A stretch of DNA of 64,000 nucleotides from Ophthalmolycus amberensis (Eukaryota; Chordata; Actinopteri; Perciformes; Zoarcidae): assembly GCA_024529925.1 (NCBI GenBank), contig JAFEUB010001023.1, forward strand, positions 218,501-282,500, in the 5' to 3' direction. How positions within the stretch are numbered: position 1 is the first letter of the stretch; the number at the start of each line of letters is the position of its first letter. Under the pieces are notes generated by a model. The model did not search any database. It was not told the DNA's origin and saw only the letters and a list, made by a program, of their open reading frames with translations. Position numbers and translations under genes: made by a program. Below, in pieces: positions 47,443-60,600 of this stretch.

Positions 47443-50190
47443 CAGGGGTGTCAAACTCATTTTAGTTAAGGGGCCACATACTGCCCACTTTGATCTCAAG
47501 TAGGCAAGACCAGTAAAATCATAGCATAATAACGCATACATAACGACAATATTTCTCGATGTTTAAATCATTGGTGAAGGTTTTTGGATGATAAACCCTA
47601 TTTTAAGGTCTTTCTACAATAAACTAGAAACATAAAGACCAAAAAATCAGACATCAGCCCACTGTTTATCTGCCTGAGCTCTCCTCTGCAGATTCCCTCG
47701 CTTTGTGACGCTTTTGTACTCATAAACCTCCATATTATTAAGAGACATTCTGATTCACAACCCTTGAAATGTATTAAGAAAAACATGTGCAATTTCACCA
47801 ATACTGTGCTTCAGTTTATCATTTACACATGTGCATTACAACTTCAGATCACAGTTGATCTACAGAGCAAAACATTTAGTCACATGTATTTGGAACTGAA
47901 AAATATTGTATTTTACTTTATAACAAAATAAATTTCTCAAGATCTAAAAAATATTTTAAATGTATTAACTAACATTTCCACATCTGTGTAGTTATCTGTA
48001 CATCTGAACTGACTCACCACAAAATACAAACAACGTAGGAGCTATTAAGTAAGGAGGTTAAGTTACCCCTCTTGCCTTGAAAATATAGAATTTATACATT
48101 GAAAAAAGTTGAGGCAGTGCATGAGCCACAGTGTTCCATCAAACCAAACTCTTTTGTACTGAAGCTGCTGATTGACATTATATTGCACAATGTTCAGTGT
48201 CAAATATTTCAACACTATGTTTTCATTTTTACAGAACTGTATTCTTCAGGATGCAAAAGTGTCTGAAGCCTTATCTTACATGAAGTAGGTCAACTCACCG
48301 ATTCATTTTCTCCTGAAACTTGGCATCTTTTAGCCTTCACAAGTGCATCAATATCAGGCTTAAAATCCTCAGTAGCAGCCAATTTAAGAATATCATTCAA
48401 GTGCTTGTGTGTGAGTCTTGAGCGAAGCTTTGTTTTTGTGATGTTCATTACAGAGAACACTTGTTCACACGGGTAGGTGGTCCCAAACATGCTCAAAATG
48501 TTTGCTGCCAGGGCTGTCAATTTGGGGTATCCTGGCAAAAGATACTGATAAAATGTGTCCAAGTCCGACGAGGCAAATTTGTCCTTTAAATCCTGATCAC
48601 ATTGTAAGTCAATTATCTCAAGCTGTATGTCGACGGGCAGATCCGCAGCCTTAACTGTAAATGGCGAGCGAAAAACTGCAAAACTCAAGCTCACCAAAGA
48701 CCTGAACACGCTGCTCAAACTCCCGCAGCAATTCCGTAATTTTGTCTTTGTAGCGACTCATGTCAGCAGTAACTCCAGTCATTTGCACATTTCTTAGATG
48801 AGGGAAATGAGCAGCAACACCACTTGACAGCTGTGTCTCCCACAAAGTCAGCTTCAACTTAAATGCGCGTATGTGTGACAACTTTCTTATGGCCTTGCAG
48901 CATCTTGTTCAGGTTATTCAAGTGTTCTGTAATATCCACCATAAATGCAAGGTCCTGCAGCCATTCTGGGTTTTTTAATTCATGCACTGGTTTGCCCTTT
49001 TACTCCATGAACTGTCCAATTTCCTCTCGTAGATCAAAAAAACGCTTCAGCATGGCACCTCGGCTTAACCACCTTACTTCAGTGTGGTATGGTAGGCCAC
49101 AGGTGATGTCTTTATCACTGAGGAGGCTGTCAAACTGACGGTGATTCAGCCCTCTGGCTCGGATGAAGTTAACAGTTTGGACAACCACTTTCATGACGTG
49201 ATCCATTTTTAACGACTTGCAACACTGCCTCCTGGTGCAAAATACAGTGAAATGTCCAAAAACTTTGTCCTCCATTTGCAGCTTGTACTTTCTCCCTGAA
49301 TTTCGTCACGATGCCTGTTTTTCTCCGGATCATTGATGGTGCGCCGTCTGTAGCCACACTGACAGGACTGGTCCAGTCCACTCCGACCCGGTCCAGCGCT
49401 TCAACGAGAGCGCTAAAAATGTCATTGGCTGTAGTGGTGTCTGTCATAGGTACCAACTCAAGGAACTCCTCGGTGACCGCCAAAGTCTCATCAACACCAC
49501 GAATGAATGTGGCCAGTTGAGCAACATCTGTAATGTCAGTACTCTCATCGATTGCAACTGGAAATGCTACAAATGACCTGACTTTATGCTTCTTCTGGCC
49601 ATCCAAATCTGCTGAAAGATCGGCAATCCTATCCGTCACAGTATTCCTCGTTAGGCTAATGTTGGCAAAAGCCTGTCGCTTCTCGGGGCACACGATTTCT
49701 GCAGCCTTCAGCATGCATGTTTTCACGAACTAACCCTCACAGTATGGCTTTGAGGCTGATGCTATTTCGTTAGCAATAAGGTAGCTAGCTTTCACTGCTG
49801 CATCACTTATCACTCGGCTCCGGGTAAAAATGGACTGTTGTTTCTTTAGACTTGCTAGCAGATCATTTATCTTCTATTTTCTCAGTTGTCCTTGCAAGCG
49901 GTCGTATTTTTCGCCATGGTGAGTCTCATAGTGGCGCCGAATATTATATTCTTTGAGCACAGAAACTTGGTGCGAACACAACAAACACACAGGTTTTCCA
50001 GTTACCTTTGTAAAAAAATAGGATGTGTTCCATTGTTCTTGGAAAACTCTGCACTCTGTGTCCACTTTTGTCTTTTTTGACAGAGACATTTGGGGGTGAG
50101 GGCGTCACGCTTTTGACAGCAAAAGACCGGACACATTAAAAAAGGCGGGTTGATGCCATCTGCTGTTTAGTTCTGGTTCTCAGTGTAAAT
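47443..50190 (-). mobile_element. hAT element with GTF2IRD2-like transposase, right end lost
   Basis: The left end at 47443 is CAGGGGTGTCAAACTC, a well-known hAT (Charlie-type) terminus, followed by ATTTTAGTTAAGGGGCCACA. The transposase relic lies inside on the minus strand. The complementary terminus is absent on the right, where unrelated transposon text starts at 50193, so the element has been truncated. Confidence 0.75.
48290..50089 (-). pseudogene. GTF2IRD2-like hAT transposase, broken
   Basis: In order: an N-terminal zinc-finger region (start MSLSKKTKVDTECRVFQEQW, CLLCSHQ, and HYETHH), ending at a stop near 49874; a central transposase part (FVAFPVAIDESTDITDVAQL, WTFHCILHQEAV), then a frame change near 49,170; a segment reading IRARGLNHRQFDSLLSDKD and HTEVRWLSRG, ending at a stop near 49000; and the C-terminal hAT dimerisation part (TTYPCEQVFSVMNITKTKLR). 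At least two stops and two frame changes separate these parts, so no intact protein is encoded. Confidence 0.85.
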
Positions 50191-50192
50191 CG

Positions 50193-50420
50193 TTAAGGTG
50201 CGTTCACACCGGACGCATCGATTTTTTGACGCGCGTCGAGATTACATACAAAGTCTATGCACAGACGCGATGAGACTGGCGCGCCGCGATTTTGCGATGG
50301 CGCGGCGCGTTGGACGCGGTGGACGCGATGGACGCCGCAAAATCGCCAACACCTGAGTTGAAATTTTTCAACGTCTGCGAAATAATCGCGTGACGCTGTG
50401 GCGCGATAGCCTATCAGCGT
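50193..50420. repeat. Harbinger-like terminal fragment
   Basis: TTAAGGTGCGTTCACACCGG begins a CG-rich stretch with many GACGCG words, typical of fish Harbinger/ISL2EU miniature elements, which target TWA. The other terminus was not found. Confidence 0.45.
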
Positions 50421-51169
50421 TGAGTTGCTCCCCCTGTCATCACTGACTTCCTGCCGTTGTTGAATCATGAAATAAATCCTGTAGCCGTCTGTGTTCACCC
50501 AGAGCTCTACGATACCTCATATCAATAGAGACCGGACCAAATTATGTGTATACATGTGTGTGTGTAAACCATACGGTACAAACAATGAATAGACGCTGCC
50601 GTATTTACGTCTACATGACGTTATTGAGTGCTGGTGGAGCTGCTACGATGTTAGCTATAATCAAACAACAAAGGGCTCTGTATCTAACAATATCAATCAT
50701 CAATGAAAAAAAACGTGATCAGGGATCTCTAACAGTTATATTTACCCCATTTTTTATTTTGTGCTGATCCAATCCGTGATCGATCCAAACCATGACGTTT
50801 ATGATCCGTTACAGCACTAATGTTTACTTGCGCCACATAGTGGATGCAAGAAGTGTTGGACTATTTGCTAAATATAATGTCCAGCGTCACTCACTCTGAA
50901 AAATATGTCTAACTCAGGGACACGTTGTCCAATGCTCAGATTCAGACCCTCGACATGCGCTAAAATAGTTCAAGTAACTCCGCTGGACTTCCTGAAATCG
51001 GTCCCAAACTTCCCATGCTTGATAACACCCATGGCCTGAGGATGTCTACAAGCTAATTGTCACTAATACTCACAGCGCCACTTGCTGGCGAAAGGAAATC
51101 TGTGTTTTCAGACAAACAGCATCTGATTTACATGATTTTTACACGATGAGGTTTACACTTGATAGAGAG
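50421..51169. other. Spacer, nothing recognised
   Basis: No exon or complete repeat recognised between two transposon relics. Confidence 0.35.
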
Positions 51170-51826
51170 CAGTGATTCTTAACCATGGGGCCGCGGCCCA
51201 ATCGTGGGCCGCGGCCCCATGGCTCCCTTTGTGAAAAATCCATAAGAAATTAAAGAAAATCGATGATTTCTTTGCAAAGATGAGGATTTTGGGCATGCAC
51301 GGCCATGTTTTGTGACGTAGTTTGCGCAAGCAAGCCGCAGGAACGGAAGGGGATCGCGGAGTTGAACAGGCAAAACCCTAGCATTAGCCCACATTCCACA
51401 CACTGAGCCCTCGGCTCTGCCTCGTTGCCTCCGTTCACAAAGCCGTACTTAAGAAAGTCAGGGTTGTACTTGCGCACACATTTAGACTTTTGGGGGGGTA
51501 TGGCACCACTGTCGTCTTCATTTTTTCTTTTTAATAACTTATCCATAACTTTCGCTACAGGCTAGCGGCTAGCTGAGTGTCTTCTTCTGCTTATTGCAGC
51601 TTGTTAAACAACTGACTGATGCATTACCGCCACCAGGTGGTGGGAAGCTGTATTGTAACTGAGCGTCTCATGGATAACAGTAATATCTCTGGTGTCTTCA
51701 ATTGATAACCTATGCGGTCCCGCGGCCCTGGCGGCCCACAGGTGCAAAACTGAAAGTTTTTTGCGGCACTCTAGGTGGCGCTCGCGGCCCAATCGTGGGC
51801 CGCGGCCCCATGGTTAAGAATCACTG
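51170..51826 (-). mobile_element. Internally deleted ZBED5-like hAT element
   Basis: Inverted ends CAGTGATTCTTAACCATGG at both sides (left 51170, right ending 51826). The inside keeps a minus-strand 98-codon frame (51546-51250) starting MDKLLKRKNEDDSG, with RKYNPDFLKYGFV and CVECG. These are the opening residues of ZBED5-like hAT proteins; the rest of the transposase is deleted. The left end also contains a long GC hairpin (51183-51222). Confidence 0.8.
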
Positions 51827-52674
51827 TGCTAGTGAACGTTAGGATTAGCTATTTTATATATATATATATAATTTATATATAAAATCTGGAAAAAAATACA
51901 TACCAATGCAAGATAAATCTAAACGGTAATACAAGTAAATGCAAAACATAGCTATGAACAACAATATCATTCATTACAACATTAGTATAAACTCCCGCAT
52001 ACTTACGGCTTTGGCTGAGTGGCAGTGAATGAGCTGAAGGTCTGCTGGTCTGATGCACTGTAGCTCCTGCACCTGGCATTCAGGCGCGGGAAGGGCGGCT
52101 TTAGCTTTGATGCCATGCGCATATCACGCCACCCAACATCCTTTGCGCTATTGACTCGTCCATCGCGGATTTTTACATTACTATTACTATAAGGCTATTG
52201 GAGTTTAAAAACAACCTCTCCATTTTTAGCATTGTTATCAACGAATACATACAAAGTCACATACATTTTTTGTTCTGAACAACTCTATAATAAAACTATA
52301 AAAGAACGTACTTTGGTCGATACCATGTCCGGCCCATGAGAAGGGGTTTACAAATCCAGTCTTCCAGTCACAAACTGCTCCCAGTGTCACTGGGGCTACC
52401 CAGTTAGTTTCAACAAAGTTTCATATTTAGGAGTTAAAGTGTCGATAGCTCCATTTATAAAAACGTCATACTTTTCGAGCAGGACCACCGCGGACATTGT
52501 TTACAAGCAACGATAGCCTCACGACTGTTACCGTCAACAGCCGGGAGGCTATCGTTAGCTAGCATACAACTGTTGACAGATATTACCACTAACCGTTAAA
52601 AGTACTGGTGTAACGGACCACAGTCAGTCCGTACGGATCCTCCCGCACGGTTCGGCACGCAACTGTGGATTAAT
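51827..52674. other. Spacer, nothing recognised
   Basis: Holds a short (TA)n at about 51855 and moderately CG-rich sequence near 52.5-52.66 kb. No exon recognised. Confidence 0.35.
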
Positions 52675-54540
52675 TAGCATAAGATAATGCCTCATTTGCA
52701 TATGATATTTGCATAAAACTTGTATTACGAAAAATAATTGCCCTGACAATCAACTGTGGAAGTTGTATGGTGATATCTATATTATATTTTTTAATCATAT
52801 TCACCTGTCTTCACAATATATGGAATTGTATCTATAAAGGCTGTTTTCTTAGAATAACTTCTTTCTCACTCTGAGCAGTATATATATTCTGAAGGTTCTT
52901 ATAGAGGGCTTTGTTTATTTCATTCACATTCTGATTTATGTAACCTTTTGTTCCTAAAAACATGGTCAAATGTTGTTGTTTTTAATGGCTGTTGACAGTA
53001 TTTTCAGATTTTTGAAGTGATACAAGGAGATATCCAAAAAACCCTCGGTAAAACCCTTTGACTCTAATGTGTCAACAAAATGAAACAATCATTTTTAACC
53101 TGGCTTTATCCAATGTTGTATGATAATGCCTCATATGCATATTCAAACACACAATTTCAGAAAAAGTGTCATGCTAAAAAGAATTGTCTAAATGTAAATA
53201 ATCAACTGGGGAGGTTTCATGGTGATATCTATGACACATAATGTGTCATAGATATCATGTAGAAAAGGTCAAAGGTCAAAAGTAGGATACCCGTGATTGT
53301 TCTTCTTGGAGTTCTGCTCATTCCAAGTCCAATAGCTCTATTTACTTTTCTTATTGTTTATTTTTCTCAGAACTTTAGAGTTATATTAACCTCTGAGGTG
53401 TTTCGGTGCATGTTGGGTTTAACTGCCGTTTGCTCATTCAGTGCAAAAATAATGACTCAGACACATTATGCCTTGAAAATAAATAAACTATATTCAATTA
53501 AGGTCAATTTCATTTAATTCAAGACCTTCATTTTCTTTCGGTAACACATTACACCTCATGCCATGTTCTCAAAAACAAGTTCGTCAAATGTTTTTTTCAT
53601 TTCATAAAAAAACTTAAATCTCATCTTCAAGTTAATCATTTATTACAGTATTGAATAAATGTTTATGTCTATCACATGATATTGTAGTAACTCAGTCGTT
53701 ATTTCCCTACAAAGGTTCAGGCAGAGAGAGAGAGAGACATTTTCATCATCACAGGAAAAAACTTCACAGGGAGACACATTGAAGGGCAAGACCCGGGAAG
53801 GAGGGAATGGGAGGAGAAGGAGAGAGAAGAAGGACAAGGAGAAAAGGGAGACGAAGAAGAAGAAGAAGGAGGAGGAGGAGGAGGAGAAGAAGAAGAGGGT
53901 AACACTAATACAGAAATATTGTACACCAACAAACTAAAAAAGATGACCCAACAGAGCCCGCTCCCTTTTCACAGCTTCTGAAGGTAACGTAACAAAAGAG
54001 CAGCAGACACTGTCTCTGTGTGTCTCTTCTATATCTGGATGGAGCCGCTTGCTCTTTTTAATCTCACAGAGAGCCTCTGGTGTTTGGGATTGGAACTGTG
54101 GGGCATTAACCCCACAGGGTAAAATAATGCCTACAAGGCGTCCATCACAGTAGACCATGCTACTAACACACGTACACGGAGGGTTCAACATGCATCTTGC
54201 AGAAGGACACGGAGGGGGGAGGCAAACACGGACGCACACTTAGGGGGAGGGCGAGGAGGAGATGCTGGATGGGGAGGCGTCACATCTAGCTACAGAACAG
54301 CAAGGGGCCGAAGCCAGACAGTTAGTAACAGAAGTTAATGGAAAACATAGTCCGGACAGTGTTCTGTTCTCGGGGGGTGGAGCCACACCTGCTGGGACGA
54401 GGCCGGGTACACAATCTGATATGTAGACGTCGGTGCTGAGAACTCTTCACCCATTCATTAATTACACCGCAGCTCTCTGTGTGTGTGTGTGTGTGAGGTG
54501 TGTGTACTCTAGGTCCCACCGGGTGGTTCAGTGAGTAGAC
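52675..54540 (+). repeat. 1.87-kb direct repeat, copy 2
   Basis: Same content and orientation as 28552-30429, including the 35-bp palindrome (53223-53257) and the minus-strand 101-codon frame (54239-53934), which differs by one residue between copies. The GA-rich and (GT)n tracts differ in length. The flanks of the two copies are unrelated. Confidence 0.9.
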
Positions 54541-56459
54541 TACAGTTAGGCTGCTGTTACAACATCACCGGCCACCATTCATATCTACAGAAAGTTCTTC
54601 TTCAGCTTATTTAGCTAATGACGACCCGAGACTGATTGACAGTCTCGTTGGCAAACGTCCCCAGTTTCCTCATGTAAACATGCTACTTACACTCAAAAAA
54701 ACCCATCCTCCTCCGAGAGAACCGAACCACGAAATGAGCTTCGGCGGAGGAAACAAACAATGGAGCAGAAAAAAAATGTGTGAGCTGACCTCTCGTCTCA
54801 AAAGCTAACCATAACGTGCCGGCTACTTGTTTTCCGTATTGCACATCGAAACCACACTCCTCGAAACGGAACTCCCAAGCTGGTCGCCTTAAGAACCTGC
54901 GGCCCAGCTTATTCACAGATAAATCCTCTTCTCGTAAATAAATAATGTATCTAAATAAATAACACGAGTAACATTGACACAAACGCACTACGGTAAAGTA
55001 GACGGGGCTATGTTACATTACACTGTTTGAGCAGTTCGGAGGGAAACTTCCTCGCTGTGGAAAATGTATCAAAATGTAATCCGCTAAACTCAGTTACGGT
55101 GTATATATTGATACTTATATATTGATGCTTCTCCAAACGTTGTTTAGAAGTAAAAAACAATCTGCCTTGGCTGTATCTGCAAGTAAAAGATACAAAATCT
55201 GCTTTAGAAAGTTTCACAAAGTATAGTTAGTTCAGGGTAAAACAAAGCAAATATTTCTGATCATATTATATAGCGCTTATCGTTTGTGGGTGAACATGAT
55301 AGTGACGTAACTGCAGCACAAAGCCTAATGTATTTAAAGTGACCAACATGGAATATTACGGTAATTAGAACGTCGACCGCGTCCTCGTGTAGAAAAAGGA
55401 TGGTGGGTTCTCGATGCTAAGCTAACAGCTAACTAATATATTAGCGCACCACGCTGCTCGCTACATTCGCTGCGACTGATTTAAAAAAAAATCTTATTTC
55501 ACGCACCGACTTCTCAGCATTTATGTTAAAAAGTAATAAACCCTAAAATGTCGATGTGGAAACGTCACAGCGCTGTTATGTTTTCACCGTCTACTTAGCG
55601 GCCATTTTTTAGTAGCTTGTGAACGTGTTTTACCGAATGCTCCAACTCTGCCATGCAATACTGAGTGACACGTGCATGCCCCTGCAGGGCCGTGTTTTCT
55701 AAAGGGGATTCCCCATTGCCTGTGCTGTGGTACTATGACTTCAATGACTGTCTGCTGACCCACAGAGTGTAAACAAAGTCTGGGGAACATTAGACGATAG
55801 ACCTTAAGTTAGTTAGTTCAACAGTGTGCAGACTCTCCATGTAAACGGAGTACATCAGTCAGTCCGGTGGCAACTTCAGACAGCTCATAGTTTTACCTTT
55901 GTTCATTGCACACTTAACAGTTTGTCGACTGCAGAAAAAACACAGCACGTTTTACATCACATTAAAATAAAGTGCAGCTTTGTACAGCTGAAAGCTTGAA
56001 TACTAGATTTTTTACTTGAGAGTTTTCCTAAAGGCATTGAATGGGTGCCATCGTTGAAGCATCAGTGTGTTGTAGTCCTGCGTCCTAATTAAAAGTGTTG
56101 CTCATTATGCTGCAGACTGAATGTTGATGACTGGAATCAGTTTTTAAATGAGGTTAATTGTAATTCAGTGACTTTAGAGGCTTCGCTATTGTGAGTAAAC
56201 TAACACTGTTAAGTCCACGGTTCCATGTTTGTGTGACCCGAGCTGCCCTCACTAAAGGTGAAGGATCAGTCTGTTGGGGTACATGCCAGAGTAATGGATT
56301 AGTCCTGACACGGTGAGGACTGACTGCGGGTCAGAGTCTGCACTCAGATCGCAGTCCCTCTGGATGGGGAGCAAAAAGCATTTTGATTGCACTCCACACA
56401 GCAAGTCCTCCCGTGGAGGAAAAATGTCAGACCAAACATCTCTCCTCCTTCCTGTATGC

Positions 56460-56513
<54 letters not shown>

Positions 56514-57611
56514 ACACTCAGCTTTACACAGGGATGGAATTTACAGGTGGATTCTGATCATTCCCCTTTATTACATAATATATTTGTGACTCGTGTAAAG
56601 TTGCTCTGGCTATACATGCAAAAACAAGTTTGATATACAAACGTCTCTGTCAGAGCTATGCTCTGGTTGCCATGAAAACCAGAGATGCATCTGAGAGGAA
56701 CATGCTGGGGCGATATGGCTCTTCATAAACTTAACATTTCAGCAGCTTATCGTTTATTTGTTTGGTCAGCTGAGACTTTAGTCTCTAATGGCATGTTGCA
56801 AAAAAAAAAATCGACCCACGTTGTCGGCACTTTCTTAATGTTTGGGAATGTGTGGCGTTCCTGCCTGTGTGTGGATTTTAAAAAAAACAGTGTTTTCCTC
56901 CCCTTTTCTTTTTTTCTGTAACTGGATTTTCTGTACAGAACAGTAGCTGCTGAAAACACTACACTCTATATATACAAACAAGTACACTTGCTTTGACTAT
57001 TTACAGCGTGTGTGGAGAACCGCCTTCATCTGAACGGTGTATTAGATGAGAACCTCCCGTCGTAAACAAGCTTAATGTTGTTGTAAACATTCCACTTTTT
57101 GTAAATTACTTTTTTTGTCCACACATGCGCTCCGCCTCCTCAGTGGAGAAGAGACGTGAAGCAGCACGGGTAAAGACGGCGACACAGAGGAGAGCTTTTG
57201 TCTCCTTCGACGCGACTCGGATGGATACGTTTTAGCTTTCTGCCGTGCGCCACTTCCTGTTTCTCTTACGGGTCTGATGGGTGACCCCTCTCTTCACCTT
57301 TAAAATCTCAACTTCGCTCTCTTCACCCCTCTTCTCCGCTGACTTTGCCGCAGTACCCCTCACTAACACTTCCTCTCGCCCAGTCGTCATGGTGCGTGTG
57401 TTTTGTCACGATCTGTTTACACATGCGTACATATAGTGTGTGTGTGTGTGTGTGTGTGAACATGTAGTGTCTTAGTATCCCCGCGTCAAAGACCAGGGGT
57501 GGGGCCACAGTGAGCCCTATCAAACACTTGTTTCATGTGGAACTGTGTACCGCTGAGTGTTGAAGTATATGTGTATGTTGCTGTGCAATGTTCCTCCCGT
57601 CTCCCTTTTCT
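54541..57611. other. slc8a 3' flank and spacer
   Basis: No coding exon recognised. There is a (CA)n run at about 56461-56512 and a CG-containing stretch at 55.3-55.6 kb with AGCGGCCATTTTTT, a YY1-like promoter word. Part of the right side should be the slc8a 3' UTR. Confidence 0.35.
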
Positions 57612-60600
57612 CTAAAAGCCGCTGATGTGGCAGTAGGCCTCCAGGCTGGAGAAGAGGATGTAGAGGAACCACAGGCCCAGGAACAGCAGGCTGGTGACCA
57701 CCCGGGCGCCCCTCGGGCCGCCGAGCTCGCCGCCGATGGAGGGCCGGCGTCTGAACATCAGCACGCCCATGCAGATGAAAGCGAAGATGACGAAGAGCGT
57801 GACGGAGAAGGCCAGCGAGCCCGGGTTCACCCTGAACTCCTTCCCCTTGGCCCACCAGTAGATGGCGGCCACCGACCACGCCACGCCGATGCCCAGGAAC
57901 ACGTTGACGGCGTTGCTGCCGGTGACGTTGCCGATGGCCGCGTCGGCGTGCTGGTCCTGCATGGCGGCCACTTTACTGGCGAAGGTGTCTGAAAACGAGA
58001 GGAAGAGGTGTAAACAAAGTTACATTGCTAGGCAACAGCTTGGATCCGTGATGACTTCCTGTCCGCTGTCGTCATTCACATACAAGGGTTATATAAAAGA
58101 AGGACGGGTCGTTACTGTGACACCAATTTTATATATGTTTTGTAAGTAGCGGTATAAAGGTCCAGATTTCACAATTCAAATCTGGGAATTAGCTCCACCT
58201 CCTGACAGTGATAGGAAACATCATGGAGAGAATATGATTTAATATCATTAACAGTTTGATGGTTGGTTGGTTATTGGTAACAGTGATGCTCTCTTACAAA
58301 ATAATACATGTAGAACACTAGCAGCTCGCCAACAATGCCAGTTAACTGACTTTTCTTTCTTTCATAGGTTTCTTGCACTGCAACAGGAAATGAACTGTGA
58401 CGCATACAACTGAAACGCTCTATAAGGGGGTGTGAATGCTCCAAAACACAGACATGGATGTGGATACATTTTTTTGCGACGTGCTGAATCACAGAAACCC
58501 AAACGTTCTGAATTACCCGACGCCGTTTATCCTCAAAGCAATAAAAAGCTTTTGAGAAACCGGTTAAACAAGACGCGTGGATCCGCCTCTGTTTGCTGAG
58601 GGCAGGTGGAGGCTTCCAGGAGACCACCCTCACACCCTCACACCCTCACGCGTGTTAGTTCAGCGCCTTTCTCATGTAAATGTGAACTGAAACCCGTTTG
58701 GTCTCTGGTTCCTTTTTATCGTATCCTGAATCTGGCGAGGGGAAAACGGGCATGGCCATTTTCAAAGTGCTCCCTTGACACCTTGAATGAAGATGGGTTC
58801 TGTGGGTTCCTGAGAGTCTCCCCTTTACAGACACGCCCACTTTAGGATAATGCATGCAGTATGAATGGGTTATTTTTGCTGATTCTAAAAATGGTGTATT
58901 TGAATATTGCATGGATTTGCATGAATTGGGTATGACAGGAAAGCTAAGACTCTTGAGGATCCAATGAGCACAATTGTATTTATATGTGATGATGTTAGTC
59001 TCCATAGTAGCTATTTAAAGATCCCCTAACCCTCTTAAAGACAAGGGGGGACTAGAAGAGGTTAAAATGCTGAAATTGGATTTGCAGATTGATTTAATTG
59101 ATCGTTCTCAGGACATGTTACCTTCCACACTCTCACTCAGTGAAAAGAGCGCCTTCACTCACCTGGAATGGAGGTTCCCAGTGCCACAAACACCACGGCG
59201 GTCACGCTGTCCCGGAGGCCGACGGTGCAGCCGAAGTGCGACGCCAGGTCACCGATGACGGCGGTGAGGAAGGCCGATGGAGCTGATGGAGACCAAGAAG
59301 CAGGCCCAGCCGTTCCAGTACTCTGTGGGCGGGACGCAGGCGAACAGGACCTTCCAGAAGACGGTGACGAAATGCATGACGTAGTCGTAGCAGGACGGCA
59401 GGCGGCCCTCATCCTCGTCGTCGCTGTCACCTGCGGGGGGGGGGGGGGGGGGGAACGTTCAGGGCACATCATGGAGAAGATCAGGCCTTTAATGCGTTTA
59501 AAACGTGCACAGAACCTTGACAAAGCTGGTGCCAGATGTTGGCTTCTTGTGCATTATAGGAACACGTTAAATTCAATTAAACAGCGGGTCTCGTGCAGAT
59601 TAAGTAACCAGTTGACAGTTGACATCTGAATGGAAGAATTACTGTCTGCAGTGGACTCTCACTTCCACGAGAGGGTGGCCTTGAATTACACATCCAACAA
59701 GCGTTCATGTGTCTGAACAACATGCAGTTAGACTTAATCAATATTTGCCAATACATTAAGTCAAAGGCAGGTTGAAGGTGTAAGCCCCTCATATCTGCTG
59801 TTAATGAGCTTTATTGATTCAAAGGACAGGTACAGTCCCTGTGACAACAAGCTCAGTCATAACCTGTAGTTGTATGTTAAGTACAAAGAACTTTGTGCTT
59901 TACGGTTGTCTCTCTGTCTCACGTTCAATTCTAGCATGTTTTTATGATACAAATTGCTTTCAGGCTGCAGGCTACCGTCACAACATTCACCAATAAGGTC
60001 GGCAGTGGTGGAAGAAGTATTCAGGTAATTTACTAAAGTGAAAGTACAAATACCAAACTGTGAAAATACTCTACTACAAATAAAAGTCCGGCATTCAAAA
60101 CCTTACTTATGTCAAAGTAAAACCCACATTTTACTCACTGTTGTTGTTTTTCTCACTGCAATATAAAAGTCCTGCATCTCTATGGAAACATTCACGCCTT
60201 GAAGTAGAAAAAACTAAAAAATGTCTTCTGTGCAGTATAACGCAGTTATAATACCATAATCAGAAAAACATTTGATAATTTATTTTACAAAAATTGGAAA
60301 ACAATGGCTATATTTATATCTATACATCCAACATTTTTGTGTTACCAATTTTGGTGAAAAATAATTTCACTGTGACTTTTGGTTTCAGCCGATTCAACCG
60401 TGGCTTCCCAGTTGCGCCTGAGAAGAGCAGAATTTGATGTTTTTCACAGAATCTGGTTTTAATTTTTTATCAAAATTTGATTTGACATTAATATTAATAT
60501 TGACATTAATGTTAATATTATTAATATTAATGTCTAATCAAATTTTAAGCTTTGATTTGGTTGCTTTTCCTGACAAAAGCCTTCGTCACAAATAATGTGT

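Noticed and set aside
28552..54540. The 1.87-kb direct repeats as LTRs of a giant retrotransposon
   Set aside because: No TG..CA ends, primer site or retroelement coding was seen, and the interval contains unrelated genes.
57588..57992. 134-codon plus-strand frame over the last slc8a exon
   Set aside because: Antisense shadow of a GC-rich coding exon.
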